Source: Actinomycetota bacterium (lineage in GTDB: Bacteria; Actinomycetota; UBA4738; CADDZG01; WHSQ01). From it: DNA of 64,000 nt. The notes below the pieces were generated by a model. It worked only from the letters and a program-made list of their open reading frames with translations, was not told where the DNA came from and did no database searches. Below are positions 11,800-22,446 of this stretch, one piece after another; the first letter of the stretch is position 1, and every line of letters starts with the position of its first letter. Both the position numbers and the translations under genes were made by a program. The stretch lies in the NCBI GenBank assembly GCA_030448085.1, contig JAUJNU010000004.1, positions 11,595 through 75,594 of the forward strand, read 5' to 3'.

Positions 11800-11954
11800 C
11801 TCGGCGTTTCTCTAGTCCGCGAAAGTTCCCTGCCCGAACTCGCAGAAATGCCTGCTCAGGCTGCTCCGGAAGGGTACCACAGGGCGAAACCCAGCGGCCC
11901 TCGGACGAGGGTAGATTGGCGGGTCACGACCCAGCTACGAAAAGGAGAACCACC

Positions 11955-12029
11955 ATGGCCAAGAGAGGCCGCAAGCGCAGGGCCCGCAAGAAGAACAAGG
12001 CGAACCACGGCAAGCGCCCGAACGCCTAG
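11955..12029 (+). CDS. Ribosomal protein bL37 (24 residues)
   Basis: A 24-codon gene, ATG at 11955 to TAG at 12027-12029, preceded by AAAGGAG. The product is almost entirely basic: it begins MAKRGRKRRARKK and ends ANHGKRPNA. That ending and the overall pattern match the actinobacterial 50S protein bL37 described in mycobacterial ribosome structures (recognised from memory). It stands alone on the plus strand, tail to tail with ispG: its last base is 12029 and ispG ends at 12030. Genes this short are usually missed by automated annotation. Confidence 0.85.
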   Translation: MAKRGRKRRARKKNKANHGKRPNA

Positions 12030-13202
12030 CTAGTTCCCTCCGGGGGGCGACATCCCTATAGACATGAGCGGCGCCTCTCGACGCGCTGCCCCTTTGAGGA
12101 TCTTCACCTCCCCGTCTGCAAGGGCCCCCGAGGCACGGATCTCCGCCGCGACCCGCTCGGCCTCCTGAAGGAGCGCCTCCACGAGCTTGTCGTGGGGGAC
12201 CCAGCCGATCTGCTTCCCCTTCGAGAAGAGAAGTCCCCTGCCGGGCCCGGCAGCGATCCCGATGTCGGCGTCCTTGGCCTCGCCCGGGCCGTTCACCTCG
12301 CACCCCATGACCGCGATCTGCATCGGCGGCAGGTCCATCTTCTCGATCGCCGCCTCGACCTCGTTCGCGAGAGCAAAGACATCTAGCTCGGCCCGGCCAC
12401 AAGAGGGACAAGCAACGAAATCGAAGGAGTCCTGGCGGATCCCCAACGATTGGAGGATCTGCTTGCCGACCTTGACCTCTTCGACCGGGTCTGCAGTCAG
12501 CGAGACCCTGAGGGTGTCTCCGATGCCCTCCGCCAGAAGCGTGCCTATCCCGATGGCGGACTTGACGACGCCCTGCTTCGGGGTGCCGGCCTCGGTCACC
12601 CCGAGATGGAGCGGCACGTCGGTCTTAGCGGCCAGCTTGCGGTAGGCGTCGATCATCTCCGCGACGTTCTGATGCTTCACCGACACCTTGATGTCGCGGA
12701 AGCCGTGCTCCTCTAAGAGCCCGATCTCGTAAAGGGCGCTCTCGACGAGGGCATCGGCGGTCGGGCGGCCGTATTTCTCCACGAGCTTCTTGTCGAGCGA
12801 GCCTGCGTTGACCCCGATGCGGATCGGGATGCCCCGCTGCTTGGCCGCGTCGGCGACCTCCTTGATGTGCTTGGGGTTCCGCATGTTGCCGGGGTTCAGC
12901 CGGAGCCTGTGGACGCCCGCCTCGATGGCCATCATCGCCAGGCGAACCGAGAAATGGATGTCGGCGATGATCGGCACGCCGCCCTCCTTGGCGATGATCG
13001 GCAGAGCCTTCGCATCGCCCTCGTGCGGGACCGCCACCCGCACGATGTCGGCGCCCTGGGTCGCCAGCTCGTGGACCTGGATGAGGGTCGCTTGCACGTC
13101 GTCGGTCTTCGTGGTGGTCATGGACTGGATCGAGATGGGCGCATCGCCCCCGACCGCCACCCGGCCGACCTTCACCTGCCGGGTCTTACGTCTCTCGTAC
13201 AT
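12030..13202 (-). CDS. ispG: (E)-4-hydroxy-3-methylbut-2-enyl-diphosphate synthase
   Basis: [4Fe-4S] enzyme of the MEP isoprenoid pathway converting MEcPP to HMBPP. The 390-residue single-domain bacterial form has a TIM-barrel N-terminus ([18 protein letters not shown]) and the C-terminal cluster-binding segments ACPSCGR and [10 protein letters not shown]. It lies downstream of rseP and dxr, the classical actinobacterial order dxr-rseP-ispG, so two MEP genes flank a membrane protease. Confidence 0.96.
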   Translation of the reverse strand: MYERRKTRQVKVGRVAVGGDAPISIQSMTTTKTDDVQATLIQVHELATQGADIVRVAVPHEGDAKALPIIAKEGGVPIIADIHFSVRLAMMAIEAGVHRLRLNPGNMRNPKHIKEVADAAKQRGIPIRIGVNAGSLDKKLVEKYGRPTADALVESALYEIGLLEEHGFRDIKVSVKHQNVAEMIDAYRKLAAKTDVPLHLGVTEAGTPKQGVVKSAIGIGTLLAEGIGDTLRVSLTADPVEEVKVGKQILQSLGIRQDSFDFVACPSCGRAELDVFALANEVEAAIEKMDLPPMQIAVMGCEVNGPGEAKDADIGIAAGPGRGLLFSKGKQIGWVPHDKLVEALLQEAERVAAEIRASGALADGEVKILKGAARREAPLMSIGMSPPGGN

Positions 13203-14368
13203 CTAGAAGCCAACGACCGGGCGCGCCAGGTCCAGATAAAGCACGGCGACGAAGAGGACAACGAAGAAAGCTATGACCGCAGCAGCGACGGGGATCAGCT
13301 TACGGACGTCGACCGGCTTCCGGGTTATCGCTTCCCAACCGATCACCGCGAGGTGTCCACCGTCGAGGGGGGCAGCGGCAAGAGGTTCATGATGCCGACG
13401 AAGATGGTGAACCCGACGATCAGAGCCACCCGCCCCAGATTGTCCGCGCCACTCGCGATCCGCCCAGCCCCCACGATTCCGAGAGGCCCCTCGTCGAGCT
13501 GACGCTCACCCGTTCCTGTTAACGCAGTCCACAGCTCCCCCCCGAAGATCATCTCGAAGGTTTGGCCGATGCCGACGACCGATCTCTTCGTGGTGTCCCA
13601 CGTGAAATATGCCGCTTCTCCCAGGGCACCCGCGACGCTGGGTCGTACCATCACCTCGGTGGGCGAGACACCCAAGAATCCAGCGACCTCCTCGCCCTCC
13701 GCGGCCTCGCGCGACAGCTCCTCGCCGGGTGGCGCGTACACCACTGGCTCGCCTTCAGGGCTGAATATGACGGTGCCAAGCGTCGGTTCGATCTCGATCA
13801 CCTGCCCGGCTCGGTCCACCGTCAGCGACACCGTCTTTCCGCCATTCGCGCTGAGGTACTCACGGATCTCCAGCCAATCATCCGTCCTCTTGCCGTCGTA
13901 GCCGATGATCTTGTCTCCCTCGATGATCCCGGCCTCGACGGCAGCCGTAGTAACGCCATCGATCTGCTGAGAAACACCTCCGAGCGTGGTCGACAACTCA
14001 GGGAGGCCTATGGTGAGAAAGCTCCCGAAGAGGATCAAGAACGCGACGATGAAATGCGTGCCCGAGCCGGCCACGATCACCAGCGCGCGCTGCCACCTCG
14101 GCTTGGCCGAATAGGCGCGGTGACGGTCCTCGGGAGCGACCTCCTCGTAGGGGTTCATCCCGATGATCTTCACGAAGCCCCCAAGGGGCAGGGCCTTGAT
14201 CCCGTACTCCGTCTCGCCCCTCTTGAAGGACCAGATCGTCGGCCCGAAGCCGAGGAAGTACTGGGTCGCCTTGAAGCCGAACGCCTTGGCAACCAGGAAG
14301 TGACCGCCCTCGTGGATCATCACGACCACGAGGATCGCGACGATGAAGATGATCAACCCTGAGTTCAC
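13203..14368 (-). CDS. rseP: Site-2 intramembrane zinc protease (RseP/Rip1 type), C-terminus frameshifted
   Basis: Membrane metalloprotease of regulated intramembrane proteolysis. HEGGH (the HExxH motif) is at residues 19-23 in the first membrane helix, followed by one PDZ-like domain (about 130-190) and C-terminal membrane helices. The second zinc motif LDGG is reached only by adding one C to a C run near 13372. Without it the frame stops shortly after LLPLPP; with it the protein continues to a final membrane helix ending RPVVGF, stop at 13203-13205. The ATG at 14368 overlaps the dxr stop by four bases. A one-base homopolymer deletion in the sequence is the simplest reading. Confidence 0.92.
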
Positions 14369-15486
14369 GCGTTCTCCGCCTCTCTGGTCACCCGGGCACC
14401 GATCTTCTCTTCGGCCTTCCGGCGCGCCCAGGAGTCAACCTCAAGAACGATATCGAGGCTCGAGGCATTCCTGGGTTGGTGGTCGTCCAGCACCGCCGTC
14501 ACCACCTGTGTGATCCCCTCGAAGGAGAGCCCTCCATCGAGGAACGCCGCCACCGCGATCTCGTTGGCCGCGTTCAGGACGGCGGGGTACGTGCGGCCTT
14601 GACTCCCTGCCTTGCGGGCGAGGCCCAGCGCGGGGAACCGCTCGTGATCGACCTCCTCGAACTCGAGCGTGCCGAGCTTCGCCAGGTCGAGGCGCTCGTT
14701 GGGGGGGCCGAGCCTGGCGGGGTGGGCCAGGGCCGCCGCGATGGCTAGCCGCATGTCGGCTGGGCCCGCCTGCATCAGCATCGACCCATCCTGCAGCTCG
14801 ACGATCGCGTGGACCGAGCTCTGCGGGTGCACGAGCACGTCGATCTGCTCGTAGGGGAAGCCGAACAGGTAGTGGGCCTCGATGACCTCGAGCCCCTTGT
14901 TCATCAGGGTGGCGGAGTCCGTGGTGATCTTCCGGCCCATGCTCCATGTCGGATGGGCGAGGGCCTCGTCCGGAGTCACGTTCGATAGGTCCCTGCGGGT
15001 GCGGAAGGGGCCGCCGGAGGCGGTGATGATCACGCGTTGGATCTCGTCCCTGTCGCAGCCTTCGAGACATTGGGCGAGGGCCGCATGCTCCGAGTCGACC
15101 GGAAGGATCTTGGCTCCGGTCTTTGCGGCGGCGGCCAGGCACAAGTCTCCCCCCGCCACGAGGCTCTCCTTGTTGGCGAGGGCGAGATCGTGGCCGGCCT
15201 CGAGCGCGGCCAGGGACGCGCGGAGTCCCGCGGCCCCCACGACTGCATTGAGGACGATGTCGGCATCGGGGGCCGCAGCCAGCTCCACGGCGGCATCAGA
15301 CCCGAGCCCGATGCGCTCCACGCCCAGCTCGGCCGCCTGTCGGACCAGGCCTTCTCCATCCGTGCCGGCGACGAGACCGACGCACGTGAACAGCTCGGGA
15401 TGAGCCTCGATCACGTCCACGGCCTGGCGGCCGATGGACCCGGTCGAGCCCAGGATGACGACGCGGCGGAGCCTGTTCTCAGTCAC
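14365..15486 (-). CDS. dxr: 1-deoxy-D-xylulose-5-phosphate reductoisomerase
   Basis: Second enzyme of the MEP pathway, NADPH dependent. The 373-residue protein has the nucleotide-binding motif GSTGSIG at residues 13-19, the LANKESLVAGG segment, and the substrate/metal-binding region SEHAALAQCLEG. It is coupled to rseP by an ATGA overlap. The upstream 80 bp hold divergent signals, including the LexA-boxed promoter of the next gene. Confidence 0.96.
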   Translation of the reverse strand: MTENRLRRVVILGSTGSIGRQAVDVIEAHPELFTCVGLVAGTDGEGLVRQAAELGVERIGLGSDAAVELAAAPDADIVLNAVVGAAGLRASLAALEAGHDLALANKESLVAGGDLCLAAAAKTGAKILPVDSEHAALAQCLEGCDRDEIQRVIITASGGPFRTRRDLSNVTPDEALAHPTWSMGRKITTDSATLMNKGLEVIEAHYLFGFPYEQIDVLVHPQSSVHAIVELQDGSMLMQAGPADMRLAIAAALAHPARLGPPNERLDLAKLGTLEFEEVDHERFPALGLARKAGSQGRTYPAVLNAANEIAVAAFLDGGLSFEGITQVVTAVLDDHQPRNASSLDIVLEVDSWARRKAEEKIGARVTREAENA

Positions 15487-15559
15487 AGAGCCAGTGTATG
15501 AGCGGGCCGCCGCTACCCGTCGGTGCTCGGATAGAGGCGGCTATCATCCACTCTTTTTC

Positions 15560-15587
15560 TTGACTGGCGAACATATGTTCGTATACC
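15560..15587 (+). promoter_or_regulatory. SOS-controlled promoter: LexA box between -35 and -10
   Basis: TTGACT (15560-15565) and TATACC (15582-15587) are separated by 16 bp. Nearly the whole spacer is the perfect palindrome CGAACATATGTTCG (15568-15581), which matches the Gram-positive/mycobacterial LexA operator CGAAC-N4-GTTCG. LexA bound here would block RNA polymerase directly. A start point about 7 bp after the -10 puts the transcript only a few bases ahead of the ATG at 15597. Confidence 0.8.
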
Positions 15588-15596
15588 ATGAGAGGC

Positions 15597-16871
15597 ATGA
15601 GCTCGCGGATTTCGGAGATGGAAAGCGAACGACGGACGGAGGCGCTTCGGAGGCTCGATGACAGGCACCGCGCCCGTTCGCTGGCCGACCGCGAGTGGCT
15701 CCAGAGCCTCGTCGAGGTCGACCGCCTCGGGGTCTGGGAAGGACAAGAGATCCGCTCCATGCCGCAGTGGGTATCGGCCCGCTTCGGGATCTCGAACTGG
15801 CAGGCACGCAAGCACATAGAGGCTGCCTACGCCATAGAGCGCCTGCCGCTGATCGGAGCGGCCCTCGCCTCGGGAACCCTGTCTCTCGACAAGACGGTCG
15901 AGCTGACCCGCTTCGCCGCCCCCGAAACCGAGAAGACGCTCCTTCGCTGGGCCCTTACCGTCAGCCCCGCCACGATCAGGCGCAGGGCAGACTCCGAGCA
16001 GAAGCCCAAAGACGAGGCGCGCGAGGCAGAAGCCGACCGCTACCTCCGCTATTGGGTTCAGGACTCGGGATGTCTCGCGATAGAAGGCTTGCTTCCTCCT
16101 GTTGAGGGAGCCAAGGTGAAGAGTGCGATCGATCGCCTCGCGTCCCAGCTCCCGAAGATGCCCGACGGAGCCGTGCGAGGAGTCCACGCTCGAGCAGAGG
16201 CGGGCGGACGCCTTGGCCGTGATGGCCTCTGCGCAGATCGCCGCCGACTCGGACCCCGACAGAGCGACCGTCGTCATGCACTCGAGCTACGCCGACCTCA
16301 TCTCGGGGACCTTCGGCTCCGAGCTCGAGGGCGGGGCGCCGCTCCATCCCGACACCGCCCTCCCTCGCCTGCGACTGCAGGACCCAGCACGTGACCGAGC
16401 ACCCCGGCGGTATCTATGAGACCGACCGGGTCACCCGCAGCGCCCCCGCTGGGTGAGGCACCTCGTGATGGAGCGCAGCAAGGGGGCCTGTGCCTTCCCC
16501 GGCTGCGAGGCTCGCTCCTTCCTCCAGTGCCACCACATCACGCACTGGGTCTGGGGCGGCAAGACCATCGTCGTGAACCTGGTGGCCCTCTGCCACCTCC
16601 ACCACAAGCTGGTGCACGAGCACGCTGGAGCGTCGTCCTCGAGGATGACGCGGCCGTTTTCTTCCGACCGAGCGGGCGGCGCTACGAGCCCGGGCCCCCC
16701 AGGGCCGGCGAGCTCGTCGAGGTCGATCCCAAAGAGTTGTGGAGACAGGCGCTCCCTCCCGAAGGATCGCTGGAAGACAGGTTCGGTGTCCCCAACTTCG
16801 CGGTGAACGACCTGGTGGAGGAACGAGCCCGGGAGCTCTACCTGGTCTCTGAGGACCTCGCCTCGGTCTGA
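15597..16871 (+). CDS. DUF222/HNH endonuclease (13E12-repeat type), several frameshifts
   Basis: Member of the actinobacterial DUF222-HNH family (REP13E12 in mycobacteria), an abundant accessory nuclease family of unclear role. DUF222 spans about 15620-16350. The HNH nuclease part has the zinc/HNH-like segment ACAFPGCEARSFLQCHHI followed by NLVALCHLHHKLVHE near 16490-16620. The C-terminus runs to the TGA at 16869-16871. The reading frame changes near 16170, 16370 and 16630, so either several indel errors or real decay are present. The start at 15597 is preferred over 15588 because the -10 box ends at 15587. Its LexA box suggests DNA-damage induction. Confidence 0.8.
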
Positions 16872-16971
16872 CCCCGCTCGGCCCACCCCTTTTCGCACCC
16901 TCCACCACCAACAAGCACACTCCAAGACCTGCCCCCTACGCCCTGGGTCGTTCCGCTAGACTGCGGCCTTC

Positions 16972-17727
16972 ATGGGGGACAAACCGGGCGGTGTAGCCCT
17001 TGTCGAGATCGATGGCGTCCACAAGAGCTTCGGGTCGAACCAGGTCCTGAAGGGGATCGACCTGAACGTGGCTCGGGGCGAGGCCATAGTTATCGCCGGC
17101 CCCTCTGGTTCGGGCAAGTCCACCCTCCTCCGTCTTATGAACGGGCTCGAGAAGGCCGACACGGGCGACGTCCGTTTCGACGGCAAGTCGATGACGAAGG
17201 CTCGCAAGGAGATCTACGGGTACCGAGCGAACATCGGGATGGTCTTCCAGCAGTTCAACCTCTTCCCCCATAAGACCGTTGTCGAGAACGTGATGCTCGG
17301 CCCGGTTGAAGTGAAGAACGTGGGGCGCAAGGAGTCGAAGGAAAGGGCGATGCAGCTCCTCGAGCGGGTTGGGATCGCCGAGAAGGCAGACCACTCTCCT
17401 CCGGACCTTTCTGGTGGACAGCAGCAGCGAGTCGCCATAGCAAGAGCGCTCGCCATGGACCCGAAGCTGATGCTCTTCGACGAGCCAACCTCGGCCCTCG
17501 ACCCCGAGATGATCCGGGAAGTCCTCGACGTGATGAGGGACCTCGCCCGCGACGGGATGACTATGGTCGTCGTCACGCACGAGATGGGGTTCGCCCGGGA
17601 GGTATGCGACCGCATCGTCTTCATCGACGAAGGCGTGATCGTCGAGGAAGGGCCGCCGAAGGAGTTCTTCGAGAACGCACAGAGCCAGAGAGCGAAAGAC
17701 TTCGTAGACAAGATCCTGCACCACTGA
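16972..17727 (+). CDS. Polar amino-acid ABC transporter, ATP-binding protein
   Basis: Energising subunit of a glutamine/glutamate-type importer. The 251 residues carry Walker [10 protein letters not shown] (43-51), Q-loop, signature LSGGQQQR, Walker [13 protein letters not shown] and the switch histidine in VVTHEMGF. It is the first gene of an ATPase, binding protein, permease, permease operon, the arrangement of corynebacterial gluABCD and of GlnQ systems. TAGACT, a possible -10, lies 10 bp ahead of the ATG, so the transcript may be nearly leaderless. Confidence 0.94.
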   Translation: MGDKPGGVALVEIDGVHKSFGSNQVLKGIDLNVARGEAIVIAGPSGSGKSTLLRLMNGLEKADTGDVRFDGKSMTKARKEIYGYRANIGMVFQQFNLFPHKTVVENVMLGPVEVKNVGRKESKERAMQLLERVGIAEKADHSPPDLSGGQQQRVAIARALAMDPKLMLFDEPTSALDPEMIREVLDVMRDLARDGMTMVVVTHEMGFAREVCDRIVFIDEGVIVEEGPPKEFFENAQSQRAKDFVDKILHH

Positions 17728-17773
17728 CTCGACGGAGCAAGGGGCCGCACGAACGGTCCAGAAAGGGGGAAAC

Positions 17774-18715
17774 ATGGAAAGAAGCAAGCGTTGGAGGACC
17801 CTGCTGGCGCTGCTGGCGGTCTTCGCACTCCTAGGCGCTGCGTGTGGCGACGACGGGGGCGGGGAGACCGAGCCCGGCGGGGACAGCGGCATCGAAGCCG
17901 AGACCGAGTTCCCAGAGGGCTCGACCATGGCCGAGATCAAGGCCGCCGGGAAGTTCGTCGTGGGGGTCAAGTACGACGTTCCGCCGTTCGGCTTCAAGGA
18001 CCCCGACTCGGGCGAGGTGAAGGGCTTCGACGTCGACATCGCGCAGGCTGTAGCCGACAAGCTCGGTGTTCCGCTAGAGCTCAAGGAAGCGATCTCCGAC
18101 AACCGCATCCCCTTCCTGAAGGACGGGACAGTCGACATGATCGCCTCGACCATGACGATCACCACGGACAGAGATGCTGAGATCGACTTCTCGAGGCCCT
18201 ACTTCATCGCGCACGGACGCGTGCTCGTCCCCGGCGACTCCGACGTCACCGGCATCGAGGACCTCGGCGGCAAGACCGTTTGCACGGCGACGGGCTCGAC
18301 TTACGCTGAGGAAGTTCCCAAGCAGGCCCCCGACGCCAAGATCAAGCTGGTCGACGCGTACTCCGAATGTTTCGAGCTGATCCAGAACGGAGCTGTCGAC
18401 GCGGTCTCCACAGACGACGTGATCCTCACCGGGATGATCATCCAGGACGACTCGCTGAAGCTCGTGGGTGAGGAGATCACCGAGGAGCCATACGGCCTCG
18501 GCCTGCCCGAGGGTGACAAGGACATGCAGGAGTTCGTGGACGGCGTGCTCGGCGAGATCTACGAGAGCGGACGTTGGACCGAGATCTACGACGAGTGGGT
18601 TGGGCAGTACACCGACACAGAAGGTGAAGAGCCCCCGACCAAGACGCTCGAAGAGGCTCTCCAGCGACCGTCCCTGCGAAGAGTTCTGCTAGCCAACACC
18701 AGCCTCGAGTCTTAG
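17774..18715 (+). CDS. Amino-acid ABC transporter substrate-binding lipoprotein
   Basis: Extracytoplasmic solute-binding protein family 3 (SBP_bac_3), 313 residues. The N-terminus is a lipoprotein signal with lipobox LGAAC (lipidated Cys about residue 24), then an acidic Gly-rich linker. The binding domain includes VGVKYDVPPFGFKD, GFDVDIAQAVADKLG and the GGKTVCTATGSTYAEE hinge segment. It starts behind GAAAGGGGG, 46 bp after the ATPase gene. Substrate is probably glutamate, glutamine or aspartate by operon type; not provable from sequence. Confidence 0.93.
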   Translation: MERSKRWRTLLALLAVFALLGAACGDDGGGETEPGGDSGIEAETEFPEGSTMAEIKAAGKFVVGVKYDVPPFGFKDPDSGEVKGFDVDIAQAVADKLGVPLELKEAISDNRIPFLKDGTVDMIASTMTITTDRDAEIDFSRPYFIAHGRVLVPGDSDVTGIEDLGGKTVCTATGSTYAEEVPKQAPDAKIKLVDAYSECFELIQNGAVDAVSTDDVILTGMIIQDDSLKLVGEEITEEPYGLGLPEGDKDMQEFVDGVLGEIYESGRWTEIYDEWVGQYTDTEGEEPPTKTLEEALQRPSLRRVLLANTSLES

Positions 18716-18724
18716 GAGACATCT

Positions 18725-19380
18725 GTGACGGAGCTCTGGGGAGTGCTTACGCGGCACTTCCCGGAGTTCCGCACGGGGTTCCTCGTAACGCTGCAACTGG
18801 TCTCGATCTCGTTCGTCATCGCCGTGGGGTCGGGATCCTCATCGCCGGCCTGCGCGTGGCCCCCAACCGCTGGATCCGGACCCTTGGGGCGATCTACGTC
18901 GAGCTTCCGGAACGTCCCACTTCTGGTGCTCATCATCATGTCCTACGCAGGGCTGCGCCGGTCTGGGGTCGAGATCGGTCCCTTCGTCGCCGGCACAGCC
19001 AGCCTCGGGCTCTACACCGCGGCCTACGTCGCGGAATCGGTGCGGTCGGGCGTCTTCGCCGTGGGGCAGGGCAGATCGACGCGGCCCTCTCGCTCGGGTT
19101 CACCTACTCGCAGGCCCTCCGGAGGGTCGTGCTGCCTCAGGCAGTGAGGACGGTCATCCCTCCGCTCGGGAGTCTCATCATCGCCATGATCAAGAACTCC
19201 GCGGTGATCGGCGAGCTTGGGCCTGGCGAGGACATCCTCAAGAAGGCAAGGGTGATCAACTCCGAGACGTTGAAGACGAACGAGGCCTTCTTCTGGGCCG
19301 CCGTCGGCTACCTCATCCTCACGATCCACCACGACGCTGGTTTCCGCGCCCTCGAACGCCGCTTGGCGATCAGGAGATGA
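18725..19380 (+). CDS. Amino-acid ABC transporter permease 1 (three one-base deletions)
   Basis: Inner-membrane channel subunit of the importer. GTG start at 18725; stop TGA at 19378-19380. The family is clear from pieces in three frames: VTLQLVSISFVIAVG, then NVPLLVLIIMSYAGLR and YVAESVRSG, then the EAA-like loop region QIDAALSLGFTYSQALRRVVLPQAVR and IKNSAVIGE. One base is missing near 18833 (G run), 18903 (CTT) and 19068 (G run); restoring them joins the pieces into one permease of about 218 residues. Confidence 0.85.
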
Positions 19381-19387
19381 AGGCCGA

Positions 19388-20153
19388 ATGACCTATCTCT
19401 TCGACCCCGACAACTGGAAGTGGCTCGGCGCCGGACGAAACCTGGTGTTCATCCTCGAGGGCTTCCTCGTGAACCTCGAGATCGCCGCCATCGCGATGCT
19501 GCTGTCTTTGATCATCGGTCTGGTGCTTGCGCTCCTCAGGGTCTCCAAGAACCGGCTCGTCGGGATGGCCGGGGTCTGGATCGACGTGTGGCGGAATCTC
19601 CCCCTGATCCTCATCATCCTTTACCTGTTCCTGGTGCTACCCCAGGGCATCAAGGAGAGCTGGGAGAAGTACGTTCCCCCGTTCTTCCCCGAGGCCTTCC
19701 AGAGCGGTGCGATCCTCGCCGCGATCTTTGGCCTGACGCTCTACAACTCCGCGGTCATCGCCGAGATCATGAGGGCGGGCATCCAGTCCCTGGAGCGGGG
19801 GCAGGGTGAGGCGGCTGCGGCACTGGGGCTCCCCTACCGCAAAGCGATGCGCTTGATCATCCTGCCGCAGGGTTTGCGCCGCATGGTGCCTGCCACGGTC
19901 TCGCAGCTGATCACCCTCAACAAGGACACGACCCTCGTGAGCATCATCGCCATCCAGGAGGCCCTCCGGCACGCCCGCATCGTGACGAACACGAGCGGAA
20001 GCCCCCTTCACGGGCACGGGGGGGGGGGTCGACGCCCCGCTATTACGTCTTCATCGTGGTGGGCGCGATGTTCGCATCGCGGTCAATCTCCTCCTCTCCC
20101 GGCTGTCGACGAGGCTCGAGATCGGCAGCGCCAGAAGACGGGCATCGAGGTAG
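19388..20153 (+). CDS. Amino-acid ABC transporter permease 2 (frameshift at a G10 run)
   Basis: Second channel subunit. The first 200 residues are intact, with membrane helices, IDVWRNLPLILIILYLFLVL, and the EAA loop AAAALGLPYRKAMRLIILPQ. Near 20020-20030 a run of ten G breaks the frame. In the alternative frame a last membrane helix (YYVFIVVGAMF...) and a basic tail follow to the TAG at 20151-20153. ATG at 19388 lies 7 bp after the permease 1 stop. It is convergent with cdsA, whose stop is 43 bp away. Confidence 0.87.
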
Positions 20154-20195
20154 AGAACGTGACCGGGCTCGAGGACCCAGGTGGGCCGGACCTCC

Positions 20196-21100
20196 CTAGA
20201 AGACCACCAGCTTGAGGTAGAGAACGCGGCCGGAGCGCAGAAGACGATCGCGTCCGGGCGATCGAGGAACCCGCCGTGGCCCGGCAAGAGGCGGCCGGAG
20301 TCCTTCACACCCCGGCTCCCGCTTGACAAGGGACTCGGCCAGGTCCCCCACCGGGCGAAGAGGCTGCTGATGGCCGCGAGGCCGAGGCCCTCGGCTATCG
20401 AGAGATCGAGCAGAAGGACCCCGAACAGGACGCCCCGAGGGGCGCGGCGAGGAGCGCCGCCGGCGAAGCCCTCCCAGGACTTCGCCGGAGAGATCGAAGG
20501 AGCCATCTTGTGCTTGCCGAACCTCGTGCCGACGAAGTAAGCCCCGATGTCATCGAGGGCCGTGATCAGGATGTAAGCCGTGAGGAGCAAGGCCCCGTCC
20601 TCGCTCAGCGTAAGGATCGAGACCGCTCCCGCTCCTCCTCCGCCGATCCACACGACGGCCAGCAGCATCCATCCGGCGTCGCCTGCGGCGGTGGGTCCCC
20701 GGCCCGGCCTCATCGACAAGAGGAACGAGCCGTACGCGGTGATCGCGATGATCCCGACCAGGAGCTCGGGGCTCTCCGGGAAGTGATAGGCGATGAACAT
20801 CATGCCGATCCCGCAGGCGAGGGCGAACGGCACGCTCACCCGGTGGCCGGTGTGGCTGAGGACGTCCAGCAGCTCGAACAGCGCAGTGCCCACGACAGCA
20901 AGAGCGAGATAGAAGAAGCCGCCGGGGCCGAGGATGTTGAAGATGACGATCAGGCCGAGGAGCACGAGGGCCGTGATCACGGCTTGCGCGAGTGACCTGC
21001 CGGGTCCGGGATCCGATGCCTGGGGGGAGGTGGGAGGGGGCGGGGCGGGCGGGGAACCGGAAGGTGAGGCGGCCGGGGGTGGGGCGTCTACCTCGGACAC
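20196..21100 (-). CDS. cdsA: Phosphatidate cytidylyltransferase (frameshifted)
   Basis: Makes CDP-diacylglycerol from CTP and phosphatidate in the membrane. A Pro/Ser-rich cytoplasmic N-terminus (about 35 residues) precedes several membrane helices. The CdsA signature VKDSGRLLPGHGGFLDRPD is present near 20250-20300. The frame shifts around 20330 (end of FAGG...SSLFA) and again near 20230, and the true C-terminus is KLVVF with TAG at 20196-20198. It heads the conserved cdsA-frr-pyrH-tsf-rpsB group, 10 bp from frr. Confidence 0.88.
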
Positions 21101-21110
21101 AGGAGTAGCC

Positions 21111-21677
21111 CTAGACCTCTGAGAGCTCTGATTCCTTGCGCTTCAGGTTGTCATCCACCTCGCCGACGTACTTGTCGGTGAGCTTCTGGAGTGTCCCCTC
21201 GGCGCCCCGCTCCTCGTCCTCTGGAAGGATGCCCTCCTTCTTCATGCGCTCGAGCTCCTGCTTCGCGTGCCGGCGAACCGCCCGCACCGCCACGCGGCCC
21301 TCCTCCGCCCGGGTGTGGGCCACCTTCGTGAGCTCCTTGCGGCGATCCTGGGTGAGCTCGGGGAAAACGAGGCGGACGACGGACCCGTCGTTGTTGGGGG
21401 TGATGCCCAGGTCGGAGGCAAGGATCGCCTTCTCGATGCCCGAGATGGAGTTCGGGTCGTAAGGCGCTATCACTATGAGGCGAGGCTCCGGCACGGACAT
21501 GTTGGCCACCTGGTTGAGCGGCGTCTGGGTGCCGTAGTAGTCGACCGTGATGCGATTGAGAGAGGTCGGCGTAGCCCGCCCGGTCCGGATCGAGGCGAGC
21601 TCGTCCCGGTTCACGGCGACCGCCTTCTTCATCTTCTCTTCAGCATCACGAAGAACGGATTGCTTGTCCTCGGCCAC
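21111..21677 (-). CDS. frr: Ribosome recycling factor
   Basis: Splits post-termination ribosomes together with EF-G. The 188-residue protein has the two-domain RRF pattern: SIRTGRATPTSLNRI, PLNQVANMSVPEPR, and the C-terminal helix KKEGILPEDEERGAEGTLQK. It is 13 bp after pyrH and 10 bp before cdsA, in normal order. Confidence 0.97.
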   Translation of the reverse strand: MAEDKQSVLRDAEEKMKKAVAVNRDELASIRTGRATPTSLNRITVDYYGTQTPLNQVANMSVPEPRLIVIAPYDPNSISGIEKAILASDLGITPNNDGSVVRLVFPELTQDRRKELTKVAHTRAEEGRVAVRAVRRHAKQELERMKKEGILPEDEERGAEGTLQKLTDKYVGEVDDNLKRKESELSEV

Positions 21678-21690
21678 TTGTCCTCGCCTC

Positions 21691-22446
<756 letters not shown>

